Assembly (NCBI GenBank): GCA_021791715.1 | Contig: JAJYWB010000054.1 | Location: 1-43,712, forward strand | Direction of reading: 5' to 3' | Length of the DNA stretch: 43,712 bases | Source: Planctomycetota bacterium | Lineage (GTDB): Bacteria; Planctomycetota; Planctomycetia; Isosphaerales; Isosphaeraceae | Shown here: one piece after another, positions 25,235-34,700 of the stretch | Numbering within the stretch: the first letter of the stretch is position 1 | Layout of the letters: every line of letters begins with the position of its first letter | Position numbers and translations under genes: made by a program | The notes under the pieces: model-generated | The model's input: only the letters and a program-made list of their open reading frames with translations | Database searches by the model: none | Told to the model about the DNA's origin: nothing

Positions 25235-26578
25235 TTAGCTTCTCGCGGTTTCGATCCTTCCCTCGACGATCCACACGGGCCGAATCGGCATGAACGTCGT
25301 CAGCCCCGCGAGCGACCCGGCGGGGCTGATCTGAACGAGCGTCGCGGTCGGATTCGTTCCCGCGGCCCGCAGTAATTCCAAACACAAGTTTACATGCTCA
25401 AGCCCGATAAAGTGTGCGACGAGGACTCCTTCCGGGGAAAGTCTCTTCAAACAGAAAGCGACGATCGATTCGAGTTTTCCTCCCGATCCGCCGACGAAAA
25501 CCGCCGCGGGGGGCGCCTCGTTTTCCAGAGCCTCGGGCGCGTCTCCCGCGACGATTTTCAAATTCGACGCCGTGAATCGCTCACGATTCACTTGTAAATA
25601 CTTAAGCCGATCTTCGTTACGTTCGACCGCGACGACCGCGCGATTCGGAAACGCGCGAGCGAGTTCGATCGACATCCCCCCGAGACCCGCTCCGACATCC
25701 CAGATCGGACCCGCTCCGATCCCTCGAAATCGAGCGATCGCGACGGCTCGAACGTCGGAATGCGTCAGCAAAAACGGGCCCGAAGCGGGCCCCGCGAAAT
25801 CACGATCGTCGAGCCGGGCGAAACTTTTGGAACGGTTCGGATCCGACGTCGATCGATCGTCGCGCTCTCGGTACGCGATCGCGCCGGCCCAGGCCGACGC
25901 GATTCGATCCCGATCGCGACGAATCGACTCGGATTCCTCGTTCAATAATTCGGTTTGTGTTAATATTACAATATTGAGATGATTGAAATTCTTATCTATA
26001 ATATTATGAAGGTTATATTCGCCGATACGTTCTCTTTCTCCTCCCAGATCCTCGCAAACCGTCGCGCGGAAATCGACGAATCCGTGATCGAGCAGGAACG
26101 ACGCGATCGCCGCGGGAGAGCCTCCGTCGCGGGTTAAAAGCGCGATCCTCGGTCGACCGAGCAACGGAGTCAATACGTCGGCGATCGGTCTCGAATGTAC
26201 GCTCGCGATCGTGTAATCATCCCAGGCGATCCCGCTCCTCGCGAACGCGAGTTGAACGCTCGATACGTTCGGTATGATCACAACCTGATCTTTCCCGAGT
26301 TTCTCAAGCACGCGCCTGCCGATTCCGAAAAAAAGCGGATCCCCCGAGCCGAGCACGACGCACCTTTCGTCTTGGGAACGATTGATCAAGATCGCGTCAA
26401 GCTCTAATAAATTGTTCGTGATCGCGAACGTCCGCGCGTTCGTCGCGCCGACAAGTTCGAGATGGCGCTTGCCTCCGGCGAGAAACGTCGCCTCGGCGAG
26501 CGCGTCGCGCGCCGGTTTCGACAGCGATTCGATCCCGTTCGCTCCGATCCCAATCACATAAACGGGCGGTTTTGTCAT
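25235..26578 (-). CDS. cobL: CobL: precorrin-6B C5,15-methyltransferase (CbiE-CbiT fusion)
   Basis: The enzyme methylates C5 and C15 and decarboxylates the corrin precursor. The N-terminal half (about 1-200) is a CbiE-type tetrapyrrole methylase with VYVIGIGANGIESL and VVLGSGDPLFFGIGRRVL. The C-terminal part (about 240-447) is CbiT-like, with LLTHSDVRAVAIARFR and the SAM-binding IWDVGAGLGGMSIELAR. Fusion of the two is the usual CobL arrangement. ATG 26578 lies seven bases after the cbiD stop, so the two are tightly coupled; TTG 26584 is an alternative. It is the last gene of the cobalamin operon. Confidence 0.95.
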   Translation of the reverse strand: MTKPPVYVIGIGANGIESLSKPARDALAEATFLAGGKRHLELVGATNARTFAITNNLLELDAILINRSQDERCVVLGSGDPLFFGIGRRVLEKLGKDQVVIIPNVSSVQLAFARSGIAWDDYTIASVHSRPIADVLTPLLGRPRIALLTRDGGSPAAIASFLLDHGFVDFRATVCEDLGGERERIGEYNLHNIIDKNFNHLNIVILTQTELLNEESESIRRDRDRIASAWAGAIAYRERDDRSTSDPNRSKSFARLDDRDFAGPASGPFLLTHSDVRAVAIARFRGIGAGPIWDVGAGLGGMSIELARAFPNRAVVAVERNEDRLKYLQVNRERFTASNLKIVAGDAPEALENEAPPAAVFVGGSGGKLESIVAFCLKRLSPEGVLVAHFIGLEHVNLCLELLRAAGTNPTATLVQISPAGSLAGLTTFMPIRPVWIVEGRIETARS

Positions 26579-26585
26579 AAACAAA

Positions 26586-27737
26586 TTAACTCTTGGTAAT
26601 CAATGATCGCGCCAGGATCTTACCGTCGAAATCGAACAGTACGATCGCGATTTCGATTGCCCCCGATACGTAATCGAAACACGTCGAGGCGGCGCGATCG
26701 GCGAGTTTTTCGTAAAAACCGATCAGGCCCGCTTCTTGAATAAGATCTTGAACATGACGACCCGTGTTCGCGTTCTTGATCGCCTCGACGAGCGAAGAGT
26801 CGGCGTGCGAATCGCGGGCGAACTGCGCGAGAAAGCCGACGTCGACCTCGCCCCCCGCGACATGCGTTTGCATCTGTCCCGCGGCGATTTTGGCGAGCTT
26901 GCCGATCATTCCGCAGATCGTCGCTCGAGCGACTCCGCGGAGCGCACACCGCTTGAGAGCGTCTCCCGTGAAGATCCCCATCTGAACGAACGCGGTCTTC
27001 TCGAGCTCGGGAAACAGGCTCTCGGCGAAACGCTCGGTCCGTCCTCCCGTCGTTAAAACCACATGTGAGCGATCGTTCGCCGCGGCGACGTCGATCGCCT
27101 GCACGACCGACGCCCGCCAGCTCGCGGTGCTCATCGGCTTGACGATCCCCGTCGTCCCCAGGATCGACAACCCTCCGACGATACCGATCCGTTCGTTGAG
27201 CGTCCTCTTCGCGAGCGTTTCTCCGTTCGGGATCGAGATCGTCGTCTCGACCCCGGGTCGGGGATCGATCGTTCCAAAAACATTAACGATCGCGTTTATA
27301 ATCATTTTTCTGGGAACGGGATTGATCGCGGGTTCGCCGGGTGGAAGTTCGAGTCCGCGCCTCGTGACGACCCCGACCCCCGCGCCTCCTCGAATCGCGA
27401 TCCCGGGTTCGTCCGTTCTCCGCACCGTCGCGAGAATTTCGGCGCCGTGCGTGACGTCGGGATCGTCGCCGCCGTCCTTGATCGCGCCCGCGATCGCAAT
27501 TTCATTCTGATAGCGTAATGTGTTGATTTTTATGACGATGTCGAAGCCGAGGGGCGATCGAACCGCGATCGTCTCGGGACGTTCGTCGAATTCGAGCAAT
27601 CGGCACGCGGCCTCTGTCGCAGCGGCCGCGGTCGCCCCCGTCGTATATCCCTCGCGCGTTCCCTGAGGGTCGCGCGGAACGACCGTGTGGCCCCGCACGA
27701 TCTCGACCGAGGGACGATCGCGCGCGCGCTCGTTCAT
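26586..27737 (-). CDS. cbiD: CbiD, cobalt-precorrin-5B C1-methyltransferase
   Basis: CbiD methylates C1 of the corrin ring in the anaerobic (early cobalt) route; the aerobic route uses the unrelated CobF. The 383-residue product starts its core with REGYTTGATAAAATEAACRL, the family hallmark. It continues with GGDDPDVTHGAEI, a glycine-rich GIAIRGGAGVGVVTRRGLEL block and the C-terminal ICGMIGKLAKIAAGQMQTHV. ATG 27737 overlaps the stop of the upstream fusion gene (ATGA). The longer upstream frame is antisense-like Arg-rich sequence and is not part of the protein. Confidence 0.96.
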   Translation of the reverse strand: MNERARDRPSVEIVRGHTVVPRDPQGTREGYTTGATAAAATEAACRLLEFDERPETIAVRSPLGFDIVIKINTLRYQNEIAIAGAIKDGGDDPDVTHGAEILATVRRTDEPGIAIRGGAGVGVVTRRGLELPPGEPAINPVPRKMIINAIVNVFGTIDPRPGVETTISIPNGETLAKRTLNERIGIVGGLSILGTTGIVKPMSTASWRASVVQAIDVAAANDRSHVVLTTGGRTERFAESLFPELEKTAFVQMGIFTGDALKRCALRGVARATICGMIGKLAKIAAGQMQTHVAGGEVDVGFLAQFARDSHADSSLVEAIKNANTGRHVQDLIQEAGLIGFYEKLADRAASTCFDYVSGAIEIAIVLFDFDGKILARSLITKS

Positions 27738-29203
27738 GGGTCGGCTCCGTCCCGCGCGATCTCCAAAAGCGCGTTGACGATCGCCGCGACGACCGCGGTC
27801 CCCCCTTTGCGCCCCGCGCTCGTGAGATAAGGGAAATATCTTTGCATGCTCAATTGTTGTTTCGCCTCTTCGACGCCGACGAACCCGACGGGAACGCCGA
27901 TCGCGCACGCGGGAGGGGGAAATCCCTCTTGAACCATTCGGATCAATTCTTGAATCGCCGTCGGCGCGTTGCCGATCGCGACGATCGTTCCCGCTCCCGC
28001 TCGCTCGAGAGCGAGCCGAATTCCCGCGGCGGTTCGCGTCAGCCCCTTTGTACGCGCAAGCTCAAGGCATGCGGGATGATTGAGACCGCAAGCGATTTCG
28101 ACTCCGAGTTCGCCGGCCCAATCGCTCCGGATCCCTGCGCGCAACATCTCGACGTCGACTAAGATCGTACCCCCCGCCCGCAAACCTCGAACCGCGGCCT
28201 CGATCGCTCCCGGTCCAAATCGAATATTATGAACATAATCAAAATCTGCCGATGCGTGAATCGTTCGACGCAGGATCGCTCGTTCCGCTGGATCTCGCGG
28301 ACGAACGCCGAGTTCGGCGTCGATCAGCTCGAACGATCGCGCCAAAATCGAATCGCCGACCTCCGATCGTCGCACGCGAGGATCGACCGGATCGTCGCGC
28401 TCGATCGCCGCCGGCCTTTCAATCGGTTCCGCTTCGTCGTCGAGCGTTTCGATCGTTTTCGCGGCGTAAATCCGCGGGGTGATCATCCGCGATCGATCGA
28501 CGAACGTTTTCGACGAACCGACGATCACGATTGTAAACATTGTTACATGAGCTGTTAATAGATCGCCGAGCCGAACGATCGCGATGTTTTCCCCCGGGCG
28601 ATACGCGTTTTCGACGAGGCCGACGGGGGTTTCGGGGCTTCTCCACCGGAGCAAGAGTTCGACGATCGCGGCGAACCGATGCGCTCGCGTTTTGCTTGTC
28701 GGGTTATATAAAGCGATCACGAAATCGGCGCGAGCCGCGGCTTGAACTCGTTTTGTGATCACATCCCAAGGCGTTAATAAATCGCTCAGGCTGATCGAAG
28801 CCCAATCGTGCGCGAGCGGCGCTCCGAGCCTGGCCGCGGCCGAACACGCCGCGGTCACTCCCGGAATCACGACGATCTCGACCTCGCTCCGTCGTTTCGC
28901 CGCGACTTCCTGCACGACCCCCGCCATTCCGTAAATCCCGGCGTCTCCGCTCGAAACGACCGCGACGATCCCCCCTCGCTCGGCGATTTCGATCGCAAGC
29001 TCGCCCCGCGCGGTCTCCTCGCCAAGTTCGCGTCCGAGCGCGCGTTTGCCGACGAGTCGGGATGCGATCATTTCTAAATATCCGGTGTAACCGACGATCG
29101 TATCGGCGGATTCGATCGCTAGCGCGGCGTCGGGGGCGAGCAAGCCCTCCGAGCCCGGTCCGATTCCCACAAGATAAACGATTCCTTTTTTATCACTCAT
29201 CAT
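27734..29203 (-). CDS. cobJ-cobH: CobJ-CbiC fusion: precorrin-3B C17-methyltransferase and precorrin-8X methylmutase
   Basis: The 489-residue protein joins two enzymes of the corrin pathway. Residues 1-250 are a CobJ/CbiH-type SAM methylase (VYLVGIGPGSEGLLAPDA, VVSSGDAGIYGMAG, VIPGVTAACSAAARLGAPL, ALYNPTSKTR). A linker of about 35 residues rich in Glu/Arg/Pro follows. Residues 285-489 are a CobH/CbiC methylmutase with the catalytic His in RRTIHASADFDY and the block FPPPACAIGVPVGFVGVEEA. The two reactions are not adjacent in the pathway, so the fusion probably keeps stoichiometry or passes intermediates within a complex. Starts at ATG 29203 and 29200 are both possible. Confidence 0.95.
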   Translation of the reverse strand: MMSDKKGIVYLVGIGPGSEGLLAPDAALAIESADTIVGYTGYLEMIASRLVGKRALGRELGEETARGELAIEIAERGGIVAVVSSGDAGIYGMAGVVQEVAAKRRSEVEIVVIPGVTAACSAAARLGAPLAHDWASISLSDLLTPWDVITKRVQAAARADFVIALYNPTSKTRAHRFAAIVELLLRWRSPETPVGLVENAYRPGENIAIVRLGDLLTAHVTMFTIVIVGSSKTFVDRSRMITPRIYAAKTIETLDDEAEPIERPAAIERDDPVDPRVRRSEVGDSILARSFELIDAELGVRPRDPAERAILRRTIHASADFDYVHNIRFGPGAIEAAVRGLRAGGTILVDVEMLRAGIRSDWAGELGVEIACGLNHPACLELARTKGLTRTAAGIRLALERAGAGTIVAIGNAPTAIQELIRMVQEGFPPPACAIGVPVGFVGVEEAKQQLSMQRYFPYLTSAGRKGGTAVVAAIVNALLEIARDGADP

Positions 29204-29258
29204 TCGCCTAAAGATCGGTCGATTGGTATCGATTCGCCGCGCGGTTCGCTCGATCGAT

Positions 29259-29957
29259 TCAGCGTACCAACACGAGCGAGAAATACGACAGATCGAGTTC
29301 GAGAGCTTCCGTCAGGTTGGTTACGACGCGCTCGTCGGGGCGCCCGACGCGTTCAAGCAGGACGGCGTCGGCGAGCTTGCCGCGTGCGCCGAGGGCTTCG
29401 ATCAGTTCGGGTAAAATATCGCGAGCCTTGAGCCAGCACATCGGCCCGCCGCGATCGACGATCGCGCCGATCTCGTCGCGGTGATACGTTCCGGGACAAA
29501 CCGAGAAGATCTCGTCCTTGATCGCGATCGGCCGTTTGAGGCGAGCCGCGGCCGCGGAAATCGAGGTCACCCCGGGGACGACCTCGAACTCGAACGATCG
29601 ATCGATCTTCGTCAAATGTTCCGCGATCCCCGTTCCGGACCCGTAAAACAACGCGTCTCCCTCGGCGAGATAAACGACGCGTTGATGTTGATTGACGAGT
29701 TCGATCATCCTTCGCGCCGCGCGATCGTAACCGACGTTCGCGTCGTCGCGGCCGCGAGCCATTTTGAGCGCGAGCCCCTCGACCTTGTGATCGGGTCGGA
29801 GGCGATCGGCGACGATCTCGACCGCGAAGCCCGAGAACGGCTCGGCGCCGGCGTGAAGCACGAAGTCGCTCGCTTCGATCAGTCGCGCGGCGCGGAGCGT
29901 CGTCAGCTCGGGATCCCCGGGGCCCAATCCGACGATCGCGGCGCGCGGTTCTTGCAT
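29259..29957 (-). CDS. cobI: CobI/CbiL, precorrin-2 C20-methyltransferase
   Basis: This 232-residue SAM-dependent tetrapyrrole methylase adds the C20 methyl group early in corrin formation. It has GLGPGDPELTTLRAARLI at the start, the C20-type motif LAEGDALFYGSGTG, and VVPGVTSISAAAARLKRP. The GDALFYGS motif distinguishes it from CobM/CbiF (GDPSIYGA type), which is why I call it CobI. ATG 29957 overlaps the cbiX stop by one base (TGATG). The cobJ-cbiC fusion follows after about 55 bp. Confidence 0.92.
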   Translation of the reverse strand: MQEPRAAIVGLGPGDPELTTLRAARLIEASDFVLHAGAEPFSGFAVEIVADRLRPDHKVEGLALKMARGRDDANVGYDRAARRMIELVNQHQRVVYLAEGDALFYGSGTGIAEHLTKIDRSFEFEVVPGVTSISAAAARLKRPIAIKDEIFSVCPGTYHRDEIGAIVDRGGPMCWLKARDILPELIEALGARGKLADAVLLERVGRPDERVVTNLTEALELDLSYFSLVLVR

Positions 29958-31003
29958 CAAGATAACGCCAATCGCTCAAGTAAACGATCGTCCCAGGGAT
30001 GATCGACGACGGTCGAACCCGCGGTCGCGAACGGAGCGAGCGGCGAGGCGGCCGAACCGGGGCGACCCGAGGCGCCGCGGCGTCGAGGTCGATGATCGTG
30101 CGATCGATCGTCGTCGGTCGTCGCGGCTCGCACGCGATAATGATGCCCCGCCTGCGGCTCGCCGAGATCCTCCTCAAAACCCGTAATCTTCACGCGATAT
30201 TTGCATAGATCACAATTCATCACAGGTAATCCGTGGATCGCCTCGAACGCGCGGTCCTCGAACGCGCGAAGGAGGAGCGGGTGCGAGCGAAAGTGCCTCG
30301 CCGAGACGATCTCGATCGATCGATCGTCTTGAGCGTGTCGTTTCGTCGTGTCGACGATCCGTTTTAAAAGGATTCCGTCGAAGAGGAAGTAAGGGAGGAC
30401 GACGATGCGTTGAAATCCCATGCGCCTGCATATAACGAGCGCGCGATCGACGTTCGGCTCGGCGAGCCCCGAATACGCGACCGTTCCCCAGCCGACGCCG
30501 AGCGATTCCCAGGCGAACCTGCACACCCGCGCGATGTTCGCGTTCGCGTCGGGGTCCGAGGTTCCGCGACCGACGAGTAAAAGCATCGTTTCATCAAGAG
30601 GCTTTGGATCCAAATCGGCGATCGCCTCGCGAAACCTCACGACGCAAAGTTCGATCAGCGCCGGATGGATGTCGAGCGGTCGAGCCATGTGGAAGACGAC
30701 CGACGGATGCCGCGAACGCGATTCGGCAATCTCGCTCGGTACGTCGTTCTTCACGTGTCCCGCGGCCATCAGCATCGCGGGGACGACGACGATCCTTCGC
30801 GCCCCCGAATCGACGAGCCGGTCGATCGCCTCGCCGATCGTCGGCCGTTCGAACTCGAGAAAGCCGGCCTCGAGACGTCGATCGGGCCGAAGCCCGCGCC
30901 ACGAATCGGCGAACTCCCAGAACTCGTCGATCCCGTCTCGATCCCTCGATCCGTGCGCCGCGATCAATAAACCGTCTCGCATGGTATCACCGGAATCCTT
31001 CAT
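29957..31003 (-). CDS. cbiX: CbiX, sirohydrochlorin cobaltochelatase, long form
   Basis: CbiX inserts cobalt into sirohydrochlorin at the start of the anaerobic cobalamin route. Two related CbiX half-domains are visible. The first holds LIAAHGSRDRDG with the metal-ligand His and VVPAMLMAAGHVKNDVP. The second holds LLVGRGTSDPDANANIAR and IVVLPYFLFDGIL. After about residue 240 there is an extension with NCDLCKYRV and GHHYRVRAA, as in long CbiX proteins that may carry an extra metal or iron-sulphur site. The final 60 residues are Arg/Pro/Ala-rich and unrecognised. ATG 31003 has a weak ribosome-binding site; ATG 30982 is an alternative with GGTGA nearby. Confidence 0.93.
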   Translation of the reverse strand: MKDSGDTMRDGLLIAAHGSRDRDGIDEFWEFADSWRGLRPDRRLEAGFLEFERPTIGEAIDRLVDSGARRIVVVPAMLMAAGHVKNDVPSEIAESRSRHPSVVFHMARPLDIHPALIELCVVRFREAIADLDPKPLDETMLLLVGRGTSDPDANANIARVCRFAWESLGVGWGTVAYSGLAEPNVDRALVICRRMGFQRIVVLPYFLFDGILLKRIVDTTKRHAQDDRSIEIVSARHFRSHPLLLRAFEDRAFEAIHGLPVMNCDLCKYRVKITGFEEDLGEPQAGHHYRVRAATTDDDRSHDHRPRRRGASGRPGSAASPLAPFATAGSTVVDHPWDDRLLERLALS

Positions 31004-31088
31004 AAAACTTACGGAAGCGGTTATTCTTGGATTCGATCAATCGGTCGCGGGCGAAAGCGTTTCGCTTTGAATCGGCCTGAGCGACGAT

Positions 31089-31499
31089 TCACCAATTCTC
31101 GCCGCTCTCGCGTCGCGCCTCGCGTTCGAAGTGATTGTCGAGATAATAATGGCCCCCGCGCGCCCAGGCGATCGCGCTCGCGAGGAGATAAACCGGGATG
31201 AACGCTCCCCCCCAACGCTCGGCCTGGCGCACGTGAACCTGTTCGTGATCGCGGCACGTATCGAGACATCTCGGATCACGACCGATAATCACGTGTCCCA
31301 ACGTCATCGCTTGCGCCCTGACGATCGCCGACGAAAGAAACCAGCGAGAAAAGCCGCCGTGGAATTCGAGCGCTCCGCGTCTCACCTGCGCCCGGCCTCC
31401 CGTCAAAAGCGTAAGCGCTCCCGCGACGAGCCCGACGAACGAAGTCGGCGCCGTCCACAAATAAACCAAAGGGCGAACGATCCTCGCCGCTTTAGACAA
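31089..31499 (-). CDS. Small membrane protein with an HExxH motif in the cobalamin operon
   Basis: The 136-residue product has an N-terminal hydrophobic helix (about 10-33), a second hydrophobic segment (about 98-112), and between them RDHEQVHVRQAERWGGAF. That sequence contains HExxH at residues 85-89, the zinc-binding motif of many metallopeptidases. A later NHFEREAR could supply the third, acidic ligand. Two cysteines (CLDTC) precede the motif. Translation starts at TTG 31499 with AGGAG nine bases upstream. The gene lies between the 62-residue gene and cbiX, on the same strand and under the same riboswitch. A peptidase or metal-handling role is inferred; I do not recognise a named family. 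Confidence 0.82.
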   Translation of the reverse strand: MSKAARIVRPLVYLWTAPTSFVGLVAGALTLLTGGRAQVRRGALEFHGGFSRWFLSSAIVRAQAMTLGHVIIGRDPRCLDTCRDHEQVHVRQAERWGGAFIPVYLLASAIAWARGGHYYLDNHFEREARRESGENW

Positions 31500-31562
31500 C
31501 GCGCACGCTCCTCGATCGAACGATCAAACGCAGGGCTAGAATCCCTCGCTCGCGATTCGTTC

Positions 31563-31751
31563 TCACGGCCGAACTTGGCGCCGCGCCCGCATCCGCTCGG
31601 CGAGATCGCGACAAACCGCGAATCCGCCGTAGCAAGCGAGCGCCGCGATCAATGCGATTCCGCCGAATGTGCAAATATGCTCAAGCGGAGTGTGCGGAGA
31701 AAACTCGCGACCCAAAATCTCGACCGCGACGTGATGAGCGAAAATCGGCAT
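31563..31751 (-). CDS. 62-residue single-span membrane protein in the cobalamin operon
   Basis: ATG 31751 has a strong ribosome-binding site (GGGAGG, six bases upstream) and lies 33 bases after the cobN stop, so it is almost certainly translated from the cobalamin transcript. The product has an N-terminal stretch with several His residues (FAHHVAVE, SPHTPLEH), one hydrophobic helix (FGGIALIAALACYGGFAV) and a basic C-terminus (AERMRARRQVR). It does not match the CbtB signature I know. A role in cobalt uptake or in anchoring CobN is possible but only inferred from position. Confidence 0.75.
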   Translation of the reverse strand: MPIFAHHVAVEILGREFSPHTPLEHICTFGGIALIAALACYGGFAVCRDLAERMRARRQVRP

Positions 31752-31784
31752 GTCCGACCTCCCAAAGAATAAAAAGATAACGAA

Positions 31785-34700
31785 CTACCTCGATTCCAGA
31801 CGCAACTCGTTCCGCATGTAAACGTTCTTGATCGCCTCGATCGTCTTGGGATCGGGTTTTTCCCAAAGCCCTCGATCGGCGGCCTCGATCAGCCTTTCGG
31901 CCATCGTCCGCATCGCCCACGGATTTTTCTCATCAAGGAATTCTTGAACCTTGGGATCGAGCAGGTACGATTCGGAGAGTTTCTCGAACATCCAATCGTC
32001 GACGACCCCCGCGGTCGCCTCGTATCCGAAAAGGTAATCGACCGTCGCGGCCATCTCGAACGCCCCCTTGTACCCGTGTCGCATCACCGACGCGATCCAC
32101 TTGGGATTGACGACTCGCGAGCGAAACACGCGCTTCGCCTCGTCGGCCAAATCGCGCACCTTCACGCTCGAAGGGTCCGACGTGTCGCCGAAATACGCCG
32201 CGGGATTCTCTCCGGTCAACGATCGAATCGCCGCGATCATCCCGCCGTGAAATTGAAAATAATCGTCGGAATCAAAGATATCATGCTCGCGATTATCTTG
32301 ATTTTGCACCGCGACCGCGACCCGCGCGAGCCTTCGCTTGAACGGCTCGGCCGCGGCGACTCCGTGCTCTTCCGCGGTATACGCGTAAGAACCCCACGTG
32401 ATATAAACCTCGGCCAGATCGCGGTCGGTCTTCCAGTTCCGTTCGTCGATCAAATTCAGAAGCCCAGCGCCGTAGCTTCCGGGCTTCGACCCGAACACGC
32501 GATACAACGCCGAACGCTCGGCCTCGTCGGGCGATACGCCGCGACCGATCGACGAATCGCGATCGCGCCGCACGTGTTTACGAATAAAGTTATAATCGTC
32601 CGGTTCATCAAGTTCGGCGACGAGCCGCGCCGCGCGGTCGACGAGCGCGACGACGTTCGGAAACGCGTCGCGGAAAAAGCCCGAGATCCGCACGGTCACG
32701 TCGATCCGAGGCCTTCCCAGCCGATCGAGCGGGATCGCCTCGACGTCCTTGATCCGCCTGTTCTCGCGCGCCCAAACGGGTCGACATCCCATCAAATATA
32801 AAATCTCGGCGACGTCGTCGCCGTGGGTGCGCATCGTGCTCGTCCCCCACACCACGATCCCGACGCTTTTCGGATATTCGCCTTGATGTTCATCGCGATA
32901 CTTCTCAATCAATCGATCCCCCGCCTGCACGCCGACCTTCCACGCGGTTTCGGTCGGGATCGAGTGAATATCGACCGAGTAAAAATTGCGTCCCGTGGGG
33001 AGGATTCCCGCCGAGCCGCGAGTCGGCGCGCCGCTCGGCCCCGCGGGGACGAATCGCCCGTCGAGCCCGCGCAACAGATTGTCGATCTCGTCGGTCGTCC
33101 GATCGAGCCTGGGATTGAGCGTGTTCGCCACGAAATCGAGCGTTTTCCTCAGCTCGGAGGTTAAACGTATCCCGATTAATCGACAAGTCGTTTCCAAATC
33201 GTCGATTCCGCGTTCGGAGGAAGCCGCTTCGATCAGCTCGAGACTGATCGCGTCGATCCGGTCTCCCAGATCCCCTCTCGTGCGGATCGAATCGACCGGG
33301 ATCGAGAGCGACCCCAAAATCTCGCCGCCGACCGCGGCGCCCAGGTCGTCTGTCAGAATCGAAGGGTCGATTCCGAGCGATCGCGCGATCGCGTCGCGGA
33401 GCGAAGGCGTTTCTCCGTTATCAAGGCGTGTGAGCGCGCGAATCAGATGAACGCGTTGATCGCCCCGCGGCGGCGTTCCAAAAACGTGCAGGCCGTCGCG
33501 AATCTGCGCGTCGCCGAGTTCGCATAAATAGCCGTCGATCTCTTGAAGGAACGAGTCGAACTCGTCGGCCTCGGGACGACGGTCGATCTTCAAATCGCGG
33601 TCGAGGTTGTTCTTGGCGACGAGCGACCAGATCCGACCCGTGATCATCGGCAACTTGACGGGATCGAGCGACGCCATCCGGTAATATTCGTCGATCAACT
33701 GCTCGAGCCGCGCCAGATCGTCGTAAGTCTCGGCCTGCGTCATCGGCGGAATCAGATGATCGACGATCGTCGCGTGAGCCCGCCGCTTCGCCTGCGTCCC
33801 CTCGCCCGGATTGTTGATGATATAAGGATAAAAGTTAGGGATATCGCCGAGCATAATCTCGGGATAGCATTCGCTTGAAAGCGCCGTCGCCTTGCCGGGA
33901 AGCCATTCCAGGTTGCCGTGCTTCCCCATATGAACGATCGCATGCGCGCCGAAGTCTTCGCGGAGCCAATCGTAATACGCCTTGTAGTGGTGCGTCGGCG
34001 GGAGATCGGGGCTGTGATAAATCGCGATCGGGTCGGCGCCGAACCCGCGAGGCGGCTGAACCCCCACGAACACGTTGCCGAACCGAAGCCCCGGAATCGC
34101 GAGCTTGTCGTCGATCCGCGCGACCGTACCGGGAGGCTCGCCCCATTGATCGATCATCGCGCGCCGATTTGTTTCGGGAACGAGCGCGAATCGCTTTTGA
34201 TAAGATCGCGCCGATACGTGCCCCGAGGCCGACCGCAACTGATCGTCGGTTAAAAACTCTTCGTCGTTTGTGCATCGATCGATAATCTGACGCATCAGCT
34301 CGTCGCCGTCGACGGGGGGATCTTCGACCGCGTAGCCGCGATCGCGCAAGGCGTTCAAGATATTGATCACCGACGCGGGAGTGTCGAGCCCCACTCCGTT
34401 GCCGATCCGCGCGTTCTTGGTGGGATAATTGCCGAAAAGGATCGCGACCTTCCGCTCCGATATCGGAGTGCGCGCGAGCCTCGCGAAATTGAGCGCGAGC
34501 CGAGCGACATAATCGACGCGATCGGCGAGGGGAACGTATCCCTTGACGACCGTCCCCAAACGTTCGTCGAACTCCCCTTCCTCTTTAAAACTGATCGCCG
34601 TCGTGAGGATTCTGCCGTCGAATTCGGGAAGAACGACGTTCATCGCGGTATCGCGCGGAGTGAGCCCCGCCGACGAAGCCGTCCACTCGGCTCGGCTCGA

